Below, piece by piece: positions 45,300 to 56,111 of a stretch of DNA of 64,000 nucleotides. The position numbers and the translations under genes were made by a program. Source of the stretch: Areca catechu. Its lineage: Eukaryota; Streptophyta; Magnoliopsida; Arecales; Arecaceae. Below the pieces are notes generated by a model that made no database searches, was not told the DNA's origin, and was given only the letters and a program-made list of their open reading frames with translations. Position 1 is the stretch's first letter; every line of letters starts with the position of its first letter. The stretch lies in contig CM038043.1 in the NCBI GenBank assembly GCA_021397845.1, positions 34,092,501-34,156,500 on the forward strand. The letters run 5' to 3'.

Positions 45300-47140
45300 A
45301 ATGGGACCCCGAAGCAAGTAGTCCATCGCCCTCGTCAGTCCAATCAGGAGGAAAAAAGAAGAACGTAGGCCAGACATGAAGCTAGAGCTCCAGATCCGCC
45401 TGCTTGACCTCTTTTTGTAGCTTCTAGCTGGATGAGTTCGAAGACCGTCATCGGAGAACAATGAGTAGACTTTAGTTTCATCGACCAGCAGCATTTCAGG
45501 ATTGGATAGTGGATTCGAGAGGCTGGTTTGACATCATTTTGCTTATTGAGCAAGAGATATTACCTAGGGCTTATTCGGGAGTTTTATGGATCACTAGCCT
45601 ATGGGATTGATGGTTGGATGGCTCAAGTTAGAGGCAGGGTCATCCCAGTTACCTTAAAGACTTTGAGCAGAGTTTGGGACATTCCGATGACTGGATCAGT
45701 GGTGGACAGCCTGATGGATAGAGTGAGTGGTCTCCAGTGTATCTTCAAGTCAGACATATTGCCTGAGGGAGCCACCGTACTTGCATCTTGATTGTCAGCA
45801 GAGATGAGACTGTTGCACCATATTGTCACTCGAATCCTTCTACCAAAGACTGGACAGTTTGATTACATCACTGAGCGAGAGTTGCTCGTGATGGTCTCAT
45901 TAGTTCAGCGCACCACACCGTCTGCCTTCCCATGCTCATGGTTCACCAGATGATGGAGGCTTCGATGAGCCAGCGACTCTGCCTGCCTTATGGGATGGGG
46001 TTGACTTTACTATTCAGGAAGTATGGCGTCAGCTTTGAGGACGAGCCCTTCCGCATGCTACTTCATACTGATGTGTATGACATCAGGTCATTACACAGGA
46101 TGGGTTATCATCTGTTTCGAGGCTAGTAGAGATGGAGAGTATCTAGTCAGGCCGACACAGAGCTGATGATGATGATGCTATAGAGGAGGAGCTCATCCTT
46201 TTCGATGAGGCAGGATCTATAGAGAGTTAGCCTGAGACAGCAGCACAGCTAGAGGTTGCATCTTAGTCTGAGCCTACTACTTCAGCACAGCCTCAGCCAG
46301 TTCAGACGGAGACTCTAGCAGTTTCAGATAGCTTATTGGACAGAGTCAGACACATTGAGATAGATATTCTGATCATTAGATAGCATCTTGACTGCTTCAT
46401 AGCTGAGACATGAGAGAGCCACAGTAGACTGAGTGCTGGCATCTCAGCTATACTGACCTCTTTGTCCAGACCTACAGGGAGTGCTCCAGCTTCTGATATA
46501 GCTCCGCCTGCTCCAGCACCGGTTGTTGATGGTGAGTGATGATGATGGAGATGATAAGGAGACTGACTCTAATAGATTCAATTTTTAGATCTGATTTCAG
46601 AGCTAGTGGCAGAGGTGACGGCAGACTTGCCTAGGAGTTCCGCTCTTAACCCTTCTAGTTCACCTACCCATACTCCAGTCCTATCTTCTCCTCCTTCCAG
46701 ATCAGATGATCATGTTTCGATTCCTATTCTTTCACCAGTTATTGATTCTCCTATTGATGATTCACCTATTGTTCATTCACTGGTTATTGATACACCCGTT
46801 GTCGATACACCCATGATTGACAGTCCTATCATTGATTCACCGATTGCAGACTCACCCATTCATTCTTCAGCTGATACACCTACCTTTGATACACTTATCG
46901 TATCATCAGCTGATATGCCTATTTTTGATACTCCTTCTGTTGTTTCACCTACCATCCATACATCCTCTATTATCTGAGAGCTTGGGTTTTACGCACCTAG
47001 CTTTCAATATCTTGACTCTGGTCCCTCCTTTGATCATATGCCACTTCTGGCAGTCGTAGAGACTGTCGACCCAATCAGCTATATTCCTTCAGAGGATATT
47101 GCTTCCACCTCTACTACTCCAGCCAGAGGTCAGAAGTAAG
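45300..47140 (+). pseudogene. Env-like third ORF of E
   Basis: SIRE-type elements carry an extra ORF after pol, often called env-like; its function is unproven. Visible here are IREFYGSLAYGIDGWMAQVR, then GRVIPVTLKTLSRVWDIP and LCLPYGMGLTLLFRKYGVSF with SLHRMGYHLFRG. This block order matches the plant transposon-like domain (Transposase_32 type) of such ORFs. The C-terminal part is a repeat of DSPI/DTPV units (46720-46960). No signal peptide or clear membrane segment was seen, and stops break it. Confidence 0.65.
46720..46960 (+). repeat. Coding minisatellite, [I/V]-D-[S/T]-P units
   Basis: Degenerate units of 12-27 nt give IDSP, VDTP and ADSP repeats in the env-like ORF. The pattern indicates slippage-driven growth of a disordered stalk or tail. 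Confidence 0.75.
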
Positions 47141-48012
47141 CATGATGCAGAGGATGTGGTCGTCGTACCCCTCCATGACCGATCAAGACCCGCCTCTGAG
47201 ATCTCAAATCAATGTGGCCTCAAGCTTGATCTTTTACTGATATAGGACCGATTGAGATCGGATCATCTTTTGATGATGATGATGAGGATGAGGATTAGGA
47301 TATCTTTGTATCTTTAGATAGTTTATTTTTATACATTTTTGTATGTTTTACTATTGTACAAATTCTAACTTTAAATGAAATACTATGTTGAAATGCCTTA
47401 AAATTTCTTAGTACTTCATTGTCTTCATTTTTGAATGAATGAATGAATTATACTTCAATGCTATATCTTGAATGTATTGCCTATTTGTCTTCCTACCTTT
47501 TTAATGATAACAAAAAGGGGAGTAATAAGACTAAAGTATAATATGATGTATAAATATGATGTGCAAGAGGTAGTAAGAGTATTTGCAAATTTGAAAATTA
47601 TTTTGAAAACTTGAATTGAAAACTATTTACAAATTTTTTAAGTAAGGGGGAGCAATACTCTATTTATTTTGAAAATCCTTTCTGAATTGAATTTCATCTT
47701 AAATCCCTTCTTTAAATGTTTGAAAAAATATTTACAAATTCTTTTATGGATCATCAATTCAGGGGGAGCCTTGTTTATTGTTGAATTCTCTTATAGAGTA
47801 TAACGATATGTGTGTTTATATCTTAAATATCCCAAAGCTCTGATACTCTCAATCATTATAACAACACTCTTAATCATTATAGTACTCTTGTTCTGACACA
47901 TCATGTCAAGATTGTAATTACCTTGATACACCTATTGTATTTAGTCCTATGCACCTTGTTGAATTCTTTTAAAAGCTTTTATGCAATTATACTTAAGGGT
48001 TTTGTCATCATC
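47141..48012 (+). other. 3' untranslated region of E
   Basis: This region has no gene. It contains two purine-rich GGGGGAGC tracts, at about 47645 and 47762, which may be extra polypurine tracts. Confidence 0.6.
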
Positions 48013-48025
48013 AAAAGGGGGAGAT
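48013..48025 (+). other. Polypurine tract of E
   Basis: AAAAGGGGGAGAT lies immediately before the LTR start TGTTGACTCC. It is the expected plus-strand primer site. Confidence 0.88.
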
Positions 48026-49573
48026 TGTTGACTCCGATATTGATTTTGATGATAAGCAAAATGATTAAGTATAAGTTAAGTACTAATAATTTCCTTGAAG
48101 TATGTTTTTATAGAAAAAGGTGCTCACAAATTTGAAGAAGTTTGTTTGATTGAAGAAGCTAAGCTTAGATGAAAAGATCTGCTCAAAGAGGACTTGGACA
48201 GTCAAAGTTTGCTTAAATGGTTAATAGAGTAAAGTATAAATTTGTTTCAGCATAAGTCCAGACATTTTTGTGAAGATTTGAGTAAGGTGTCGACACATGA
48301 CACCAAGTGTCGATACATAGAAGTGAAGTGTTGACTCAAGTCATTATGCAAAGAATGTTTCAGATGGCATGGCTGAAGTATTAACACATGGATCTAAAGT
48401 GTCGACTCAAGGTGTCAACACATAGATCAGCTCATCGCCTGAGATTTTCAAGTCACAGAACTTGGTGAATTTGAAGAACTACAGAAGTGTCAACATATGG
48501 AAGCAAAGTGTCGACTAAAAGTGTTGACTTACCTGAGGAAGTGTCGACATATCTGAGATTTTCAAAGAACTAGATTGAAGATTTTTGAACTAGGTGTCGA
48601 CTCAAGAAGTTCAAGTATTGACTTGAAGTGTCGACTCACAGCCTGAAGTATCGACACATGAAATTTTGGGAACAATAACGGCTAGTTTTTCAAATGCATA
48701 ACTCGACCCTTGTGCCCTCCAACAGCTAGATTTTTAAGTCTAATGGCTAGAAACCGGATTTGAGACCTTGGGAAGGTATATATATGCTCCAAATCAAATC
48801 AAAACATATATTATTGATGAGAATAAAATAGAAGCATCAAAGAGAGAAGAAATGAGTGCATTCACTCCTATTCATTGAAGATCCAACTACTCTCAAGCAA
48901 AAGCAAGCCTCCAAGCATTCAAGAGCCTTCAAGGGCATTAAAGATCAATCATTCTTGAGCAATCAAAGAGGCCTCAACAAATTCAAAAGCACCAATACAT
49001 CGAGCTTCAAAGAGATAACTCGCTTTTTATTAGAAAGCTTTTATTCTCATTACTTCAAACTCTTATTTGTTGTTAGGGTTCTTGGTTAGCCTATTATAAA
49101 ACCAGAGACGTTATTGGTGAGCCTTTGAAAACCAATTAGGTTCTTGATTAGCCCAGAAAACCAAGGTTGGTGGTGAGCTTTAAAACCGTTTAGGTTCTTG
49201 GTTAGCCCGTAAAACCAAGTGAGTTTTGACTTGTGAGCCTTATGAAAACAAGTTGGGTTTTTGATTAGTGAGCCCGAAAAACTAATCACTATAATCGATG
49301 GAGATTATAATGAATTTCCAAGGAGATCTTGGGAAGTGGATGTAGGTGCATTGGATAGCACCGAACCACTATACTTCTTTATCTTTGTGGTTGATTGTTT
49401 TTCTACTTGCTCTTTCATTTATTGCTCTTTATTTTCGCTGCAATTTTACTTAAGAGCATTACATTTGAATTCATGGTATCTTAATTAATTGTTGGATTGG
49501 ATTGCATAGTATTACATTACATCAAGTAATAATTTTTTAGAGACCCAATTCATCCCCCCTCTTGGGTTACTTA
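48026..49573 (+). repeat. 3' LTR of E
   Basis: It starts TGTTGACTCCGATATTG and matches the 5' LTR to TTACTTA, losing the last 10 or so bases (CTGGGCAACA). It has about 14 GTGTCGAC-type motifs and carries roughly 70 bp (near 48330-48400) absent from the 5' LTR. Confidence 0.92.
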
Positions 49574-49599
49574 AGGAATGAGTCAGAACAAAAGTTGAT

Positions 49600-50300
49600 T
49601 TTTCTTGAAAAATAAATGAAGGGGATTTGTCTAATGTCCTTAGGAGGTTTAGAATAATCAAAATAGGTAAGCTTCCACTTAATTTGAGATTGTCAAGAGT
49701 GATGATTGAGAGATGATGAAAAGTTTAGTTAAAATGATCTATAACTCATAGTTCTCTTCTAATCTTACAAAATCTTTCTTCACCAAGGAGTTTGGTAAAA
49801 ATATCAGCTAATTATCTATCTATACAAACAAAATAATACAATACATCATCATTTTGTACATGACCACTTATGAAGTGGTGTCTTTCTCACATGTTTACTT
49901 CTTGAATATTGAGTAAGATTTTAATTAGATTAATTATACTTGTATTATCACATCTTATAAAAATTTTGTTTAGTTTTACACAAAATTTTGTAGTTATTAT
50001 ATAATCCACAAGATTAGAGTATAATAACTTCTAGTTGCTATATATTTGACCTTGGTCGTAAATAGTGTAACTAAATTTGTTTCTTGCTAAACCAAAAGAT
50101 TAAATTCACTTTAAGAAATTCACAAGTTTTACTTGGGCTCTTTCTATCTAACTTACATCCAGCAAAATCAACATTAGAATATACAATAAGTTCAATTGAT
50201 GATTGTCAAGAATACTATAATCCAATATCAATAGTACTAGATAAATATCTAAGTATTTTTTTATAGCTAATAAATATGATTTATATGATTTGACTAATTT
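49600..50300 (-). pseudogene. Copia RNase H and pol end, G
   Basis: Frames give blocks equal to those of E: DFAGCKLDRKS, FSKKQ and LADIFTK near 49785-49800. All are interrupted by stops. About 170 nt of 3' untranslated sequence remain before the junction with E. Confidence 0.7.
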
Positions 50301-51231
50301 CAAGCATACATATAAATACTAAAAATAATATCTTGTCTACTTGTAGTAGAATAAAGTAAAGAACCAATGATATTTTTATATAATTTTTGATCAATACTCT
50401 TACCATTCTCATCTTTGTCAAGCTTACAAGAGAAACTCATAGGTGTGCCAAGTGATTTTATTATCTCCATCCTAAACTTCTTTAGTATCTCTCTAGTATA
50501 CTTTGCTTGTTTGATAAAGATTTTCTCTTTAGTTTGCTTAATTTGGAGTCTAAGGAAGAAGTTTAGGTCTTTTATCATGCTCATCTTGAACTCCTCCTAC
50601 ATTAACTTAGCAAACTCTTGACAAAGAACTTCATTAATGGCACCAAAAATAATATCATCAATATAAATTGTACTATTAATAAGTGGTGTCGATATTTTCT
50701 CTTATAAAACCATTTTCAAGTAAAAAAATGCTTGATCTATCATACCATGCACGTGGAGCTTGTTTTAAATCGTATAGAGCTTTATGAAATTTATAAACAT
50801 GATTTGGATAAGAATAATTTTCAAAACTAGGTAGTTATTCTACATAAACCTCTTCAGCTATATACCTATTAAAAATATAGTTTTAATATCCATTTGATAT
50901 AATTTAAAATTTATAAAATATGTACATGCAAGTAATAATCTAATTTCTTCTAATCTAGGAATAGATGTAGAAGTTTCATCAAAATCAATACCCATTTCTT
51001 GATTGTATTCTTTAGCAACTAATCTAGCTTTATTTCTAGTGACAGTTCTATTTTTATCTAACTTATTTTTAAAAACCCATTTTATGCCAATCATAGAAAA
51101 AATAGGTGGTATTTTTACTAAAGTCCAAATGTTATATATTTCAAATTGATTTAATTTTTCTTGCATTATATTAATCCAAATAGGATCTTTTTAGCTTATC
51201 ATATCTTTTAGGTTCTATTTGAGATACAAAA
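50300..51231 (-). pseudogene. Copia reverse transcriptase, G (split by F)
   Basis: The blocks are WTLVKIPPIFSMIGIKWVFK, ARLVAKEYNQEMGIDFDE, FKLYQMDIKTIFLIG and YIDDIIFGA (50654-50665 is YIDD). The end piece FFLRLQIKQTKEKIFIKQAK and SCKLDKDENGKSIDQKLY is complete, unlike E. The N-terminal end at 51231 is the CAAAA target site of F, and sequence resumes at 57555. Confidence 0.85.
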
Positions 51232-52676
51232 TGATGGGGGACTAATATGCATGCAATTCTTTTTGTATGTTTTACATGTTGAGTTAGGTGATTAATTCCC
51301 GAATTTCAGATCAAAATTATTTGTAGGGAATTTTGTATGAGTTTTTGAAGATCAGCATGTAGATTAGGACCTAGAAAAGTAGCAAAGAAGGACCGCCGGG
51401 GCTGAGAAGCCTCGGTTAGGGCAAGTTCTCCTACAATAAAACTACTGGAGGTAGAGGGGTGTACCTGACAACATTTGTGAAGATCGCAGCAAAGGGGTCT
51501 CTCGTTCCTCGATGGATGCGGCCTGGAAAACCGAGCCAATGACCCGCGGATACCCGGCTTTCTGCTCGGTGGTCCGATTGAGGCTTGGCTAGAGTCATTG
51601 GATTCGTAGGAACTCAGGGACCTGCAAATGACCTGTCAGGGGTTAGAAATTTCACAAAGGAACAAGAAAAACAAAGAAAAAAAGCAAGGGAAGGCTTCTT
51701 TTGGAGTGGGTGTCCAGGGATCTAGAGGGTTTGTTGGTAGCAGGAAGATGATTGCAAACACCGAGAAGAAGAAGTCTCACAAACCCCTTTATGCACATAG
51801 CAGGGTATCACACACTCAATAGAACTCAAGGTTTTAATTCATATCAAAAGTCCCTTCATACAAGAGGCTAGGGTCCTTTAAATAGACCCTTAACCTTGGG
51901 CTCCAAGTAAGGGCACATTAGTCTTTACATGAGAATCCTTTTCCCTCTCAAACCGCAGCTAGAAAATAATGAAACATTAGGTAGAAAATATCCCTAAAAA
52001 TTCTCTTGACTTGGCCAACACTCCAAGGATGCCTAGGGGGGGCGTGTTGGGCTTCTAGGAGCAGCAAGGGGCCAGCCCAAAGGGGCCCGGGTGCATAGAT
52101 TTGGGCCTCTGGAAGCTGGGATGGCCTGGTAGCCAGTAGCAGGAATATTCCATGGTATCTTGCTTCTTAGGGGCTTGGGCTTGGCGCTTGGCTTGATTTC
52201 TTTGGGCTAGGATGCAGATGGACCTCTAAATCATGGATTCCTTGGTATATGAATATATTTTGACATCTGGAAGGAAATCTGGGCATCTGGAGGGCATCTG
52301 CAAGGAATCAGGGTTTTCTGAATTTTTCCTCCTAGGGTCTTCAAATCTTCAAGCTGGGTTGGACTTGGGCTATACATCCATGTCTTCAATCTGGTTGGAC
52401 TTGGTCTTCACTTGTATGATGTGGTCTTGAGTCTTCAATATGGTTGAATAGGACTCAAAAAATAAAATTAGCTCGACATGAGCTGACTAACACTGGATTG
52501 AACTAGCTCAACATGAGCTGACTAGTACATAACTGAAACTCAAAAGACTCAAATAACAACTAAAATGGACTCAGATGGGCTAAGCCCTTATTACAGATGG
52601 ACTCATAAATTATTGATCAATTCACAGAGGGTTGAAAAGCCTCTGTCTTATTCTGGTGCCTCCGGTATCCCCACCA
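51232..52676 (-). repeat. 3' LTR of F
   Basis: It begins TGATGGGGGACTAATATGC and ends CCCACCA. It is near-identical to 56112-57554. Confidence 0.92.
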
Positions 52677-53480
52677 ATTCTTCCGGGATGGGAGGAATTC
52701 GTCCCTGTCGAGTGAAGATCAGACTGGCTCACATATCTTTCAAGAAGGTCTAGGTTGAGGCATTGCAAGTCCTCTTGAGAAATCTACGAATCATCCGACT
52801 CTAGCTGGCCTTGTCATCGGACCAGGAAGTATTGATAGTCATGGCCCCGGGTCGTGATGGCTTGATCGTCCAAGATACGCTCGATCCGTTCTCCTCTCTC
52901 AGGCGAATTTGTTAGTGGACACGCTGGGTTAGGGTCACTCACAATGAAAAGGAATATGTTCAAAGGCCTCACTAGGTATCGCTGCCGGTTCCCTATACTC
53001 AACTAGGTCTGTAATATTGAAGGTAGAACTAATGCCCAAATCCGAAGGCAAGTCTAACACCTAGGCATTTGATCCAACCTTCTCTATCACTTTAAAAGGT
53101 CCGGCTCTGCGAGCATGAAGCTTCTTTTAGGCCTAAGCCTAACCAAGATAGAATCCACTATATCAAATTCTTTGATCCATCTTCGGGAATTGGCCAGTTT
53201 GTTTAAAATTAGTGTAGTAGTGAACATGCTGGGCACATGCAGACTCCTAACAAAATGATGCAAAAGACTCAAACTAACACCTAATAGACTCGACTTTGCA
53301 TTCCTATCAAAGAAAATTTATTAGACTTTTATGGGCCTAAACTTAAGAGACTATAGACTCTCTAGGTCTGACCCTAGTGTGGTGTGCACAAGAGTATTTA
53401 TAATGGACTCCAAGCAAATGCCAAAGGGTATGCCAGAAGTATAATGCAAACCTAACATGCGTAATGAATGCATGAAGTAC
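52677..53480 (-). pseudogene. Chromodomain and integrase C-half of F
   Basis: The chromodomain start IERILDDQAITTRGHDYQYF is clear, and the tail near 52690 reads STGTNSSHPGRIGGDT. Upstream lie a decayed GPF module and the fragment LYFWHTLWHLLGV with HHTRVRPRES. The remnant starts at the same place as in C. Frames are broken in at least four positions, so no protein is expected. Confidence 0.7.
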
Positions 53481-53743
53481 GCTAATCTCAACTAAATGCA
53501 ATCTAATGATCCTAGAATATTGGAGATGTCTGGAAAGGGCAAAAAAATAAGTGGGTTCAGAATTAGTTTGGTAGGGTAGAGAAAAAGGTTCATGGTTAGT
53601 TGGATAAAGTAGGATAAAAGACAGGGTGTCAGGAACTAATCCTATACTAATGAGGTTAACCTTACGAGGTTGAGCTATATCTACAGGGTTTGCATAATGG
53701 AAGGATGGGTCACCAATTTCGGGGAAGAGGTCCTTAATGGGAA

Positions 53744-54337
53744 CTATAGGAGGGGCTCATCCCAAGGGTACTGATTCAAAGAGTTTAGGTCCTTAATAAA
53801 TTCTTCTGGTTCTTGTATTTTTTGATTAGACTCTATAATTTGGCTCTCCTCTATGGTTTCCTCAGGTAAGGCTCTAGCAGCAGTACCTAGGTTCTCTTCC
53901 TCTATTTGTTCTTCCATTATAGCTTTAGGTTGGATGTGGTCAAGGTCAACTACCTCTAGGTTGGCTTCTACCTGGGTATCTATGTCAGCTAATTCTAGGT
54001 CATCTAAAGGTGTCTCCTCTTCTCCCTCATACTCATCCACTAAGTTTGCATCAGCTTCATACACTTCCACATTAATATAAGCCTTGTCAATCTCAGGAAT
54101 GGTTGGAGAAGGTCGGCTAGGGAAAAATTGGCTAGGTCCTGGTTTCTGATTATGGACACTAATCCTAGTAGGTTCAAGTTGCCTAAGGGATAGTGGCTCA
54201 CTATTGGGCTCATATTTAGGGGTGCTAATCCTATGGAGTTCAAGTTGACTAAGGAAAACCTGACTAGTACTAGATTGATACTTAGGGGTTATGGGTTCTC
54301 TGGGCTCATAGGACAAAGGTGCAGATCTATGGGTCAT
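53744..54337 (-). CDS. F ORF2: acidic gag-linker-derived protein, 197 aa
   Basis: The frame begins THRSAPLSYEPREP and continues Ser/Pro-rich. It then becomes strongly acidic (NVEVYEADANLVDEYEGEEE; LDDLELADIDTQVEANLEVV). The first acidic part matches the gag-protease linker of family A. It is one base out of frame with ORF1, and translating across the gap in the ORF2 frame continues the ORF1-type Y-x-P-R-S repeat. Therefore the two were probably one reading frame of about 470 codons. No enzyme motif is present. Confidence 0.6.
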   Translation of the reverse strand: MTHRSAPLSYEPREPITPKYQSSTSQVFLSQLELHRISTPKYEPNSEPLSLRQLEPTRISVHNQKPGPSQFFPSRPSPTIPEIDKAYINVEVYEADANLVDEYEGEEETPLDDLELADIDTQVEANLEVVDLDHIQPKAIMEEQIEEENLGTAARALPEETIEESQIIESNQKIQEPEEFIKDLNSLNQYPWDEPLL

Positions 54338-54383
54338 GGGATTATAAGATCTGGGGTCATAGGATTTTGGGTCAGCTCTATGG

Positions 54384-55154
54384 TCAGGTTCTAAGGATGA
54401 TCATGGTATGGGGTCCTCCTAAGGTTGGGCTCTCTATATGGGTCAGGATATTGGGTCCTCCTGGGGTTGGACTCCCTATATAGGTCAGAATACTGGGTTC
54501 TCCTAGGGTTGGACTCCCTATATGGGTTAGAATATTGGTTCTCCTAGGGTTGGACTCCCTATATGGGTCAGAATATTGGGTGTTGGGTCTACTAGGCTCA
54601 TAGGGTGTGGGTGCATAGGATCTATGATCATGGGATCTAAAGTCATAGGATCTAGGTTCATAGGTTATGGATTCATAGGTTCTAGGTTCATAGGATTTGG
54701 AGTCATAAGATCTATAGGTTGTGGGTATACTAAGCTTGTAGGGAGAGGGTAAATAGGATCTATCTTCCTGGTCTATAAAATCCTGATTGGGTCTTCTAGG
54801 ACTAACCTTAGGGATTGGGTCATGACGATGGGCTCTCCTAGGTTCAGCCTTAAGGTATGGATCAGGGTTTGGGGTCCTCCTAGGTTGAGGATTGTAGTAC
54901 GAGTCAGGATAAGGGGCTCTCCTAGGTTCGACCTCATGGTATAGATCAGGGTTTGGGGTCCTCCTAGGTTGAGGGGAATCAGGATCTGGCTCAGACTGTG
55001 ACCCATGAGTTTTTCTTGGGGTCCCTACCTGGACTTTTAACTGATCAAACCTATTGGCAAGATGGTCAATTCTATCATTGGTTTGAATACCAGACTGAGT
55101 TAACTGGGTCATCTGGGTAGCCATCTGGGCCATTTGATCAGCTAGGGCTTTCAT
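54384..55154 (-). CDS. F ORF1: coil plus repeat-rich gag-like protein, 256 aa
   Basis: The N-terminal 45 residues form a coiled-coil-like segment (MKALADQMAQMATQMTQLTQ). Next come about six units of the type EPRRTPNPDxY, then Tyr-rich units of the type SYEPRTYES and finally SPTLGGPNILTHI-type units. In family A the coil is followed by a short EPRRPLYRDPEPNHRRPD linker and the gag core; here the linker is amplified and the core is gone. It keeps an open frame over 771 nt while the rest of F is broken. The product is likely a disordered RNA-associated or Gag-interacting peptide, if made. Confidence 0.55.
   Translation of the reverse strand: MKALADQMAQMATQMTQLTQSGIQTNDRIDHLANRFDQLKVQVGTPRKTHGSQSEPDPDSPQPRRTPNPDLYHEVEPRRAPYPDSYYNPQPRRTPNPDPYLKAEPRRAHRHDPIPKVSPRRPNQDFIDQEDRSYLPSPYKLSIPTTYRSYDSKSYEPRTYESITYEPRSYDFRSHDHRSYAPTPYEPSRPNTQYSDPYRESNPRRTNILTHIGSPTLGEPSILTYIGSPTPGGPNILTHIESPTLGGPHTMIILRT
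54420..54990. repeat. Coding repeats in F ORF1
   Basis: Two repeat types occur. 54420-54590 has about four units of about 50 bp (GGGGTTGGACTCCCTATA...). 54780-54990 has 90-100 bp units with GGGTCCTCCTAGGTT. Both lie in frame with the ORF. Confidence 0.75.
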
Positions 55155-56097
55155 TGGGCTTGCAAATTTTCCATGGTTCAGACATTTGTGAAGGAGGTGG
55201 GTGATATGAAACTCCTGATCTAGTGCTCATGCAAGACTCGATCAAACCAACTATAGCTGACTAGACCTAGAGTCCAAAACTGGATGCTCAATCAGGGTGG
55301 CAAACTAGCCTATAGTAACCCTGTACTCAGCCAGGCAGGTGTAAGGGGAGTGTTAGGTCCCTGATTGCCAATCCTAGACACCAATCAGAGATTGCCAGGC
55401 AGGCGGACCAGCATACAAGCCCTTCGGGATTGAATCCCTAAACCATCGTTCTAGACACTGAGCACAAAGCACACACGGGTTAGCTTGACACAATGATCTG
55501 ACACATAGTCCGGACCCGACCAGTTGGTGTCCCTAGCCCACTAGGGCAAATTAAGTCTAGTTAATTTTAGGTTAAGGCTTGGGACTGAATGCAAGGGGTG
55601 TGGTTTTGGCTAAGGGGAGGTGATCAAATCCTCCCCCCATCTGATATAGCAAGAGTGCCCTTAAAAGTAGATTATGCAATGATGGCAGGCAAATGATGAT
55701 GCAAATTAGGGTTTAGATGTTTTTTTTTTTTTGGTATTTTTGGAGAATATGTATTTTTTTTTTTTGGTATTTTATTAAATAGAATAAAACTTGCAAATTA
55801 TGGCCTAATATGCAGGAAATATACTAAAATTAAAGATATGCAAAATGCTAACAAAACCCTAAAACTTCCAACTTGTCTTGCTGAAAAAAATAGAGCCAAA
55901 AATTTGCAGGCTGTATTTCGGCTTGCAGAAAATTTATAGGCCATAATAAAATCTAAAAAAATTCTAAAGATTACTGTGAATTATGATAAATCCAGAAAAC
56001 AACTTTTAAAATTTTTGAAATTTTTATCAGGGAGAAATAATTAAAATAACAGAGCATATATGGACTGAAAAATTACAGAAAACAAGCCCTAATCTAA
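55155..56097 (-). other. 5' leader of F
   Basis: This is non-coding. It holds the conserved block at 55329-55480 and the stem-loop at 55531-55546, then T-rich and A-rich tracts (55715-55780). Confidence 0.7.
55531..55546 (-). promoter_or_regulatory. Conserved leader stem-loop, copy F
   Basis: CCCTAG-CCCA-CTAGGG is identical to that of family A. Confidence 0.55.
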
Positions 56098-56109
56098 GCT
56101 CTGATACCA
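56098..56109 (-). other. Primer-binding site of F
   Basis: GCTCTGATACCA is a perfect Met-tRNA complement, two bases from the LTR. Confidence 0.92.
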
Positions 56110-56111
56110 AA

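Larger units (their letters stand above)
29846..49573 (+). mobile_element. SIRE/Maximus-like Ty1/copia element E (interrupted by D)
   Basis: The order is 5' LTR, PBS, gag, protease, integrase, RT, RNase H, an env-like ORF, purine-rich tract and 3' LTR. The integrase-before-RT order is copia. The PBS variant, the PPT followed by TGTTGA, and the extra ORF fit SIRE/Maximus. Without D the element is about 10.9 kb. About 25 bp of the 5' LTR start and about 10 bp of the 3' LTR end are missing, and no target duplication is seen. Its flanks belong to different elements (B left, G right). Confidence 0.85.
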
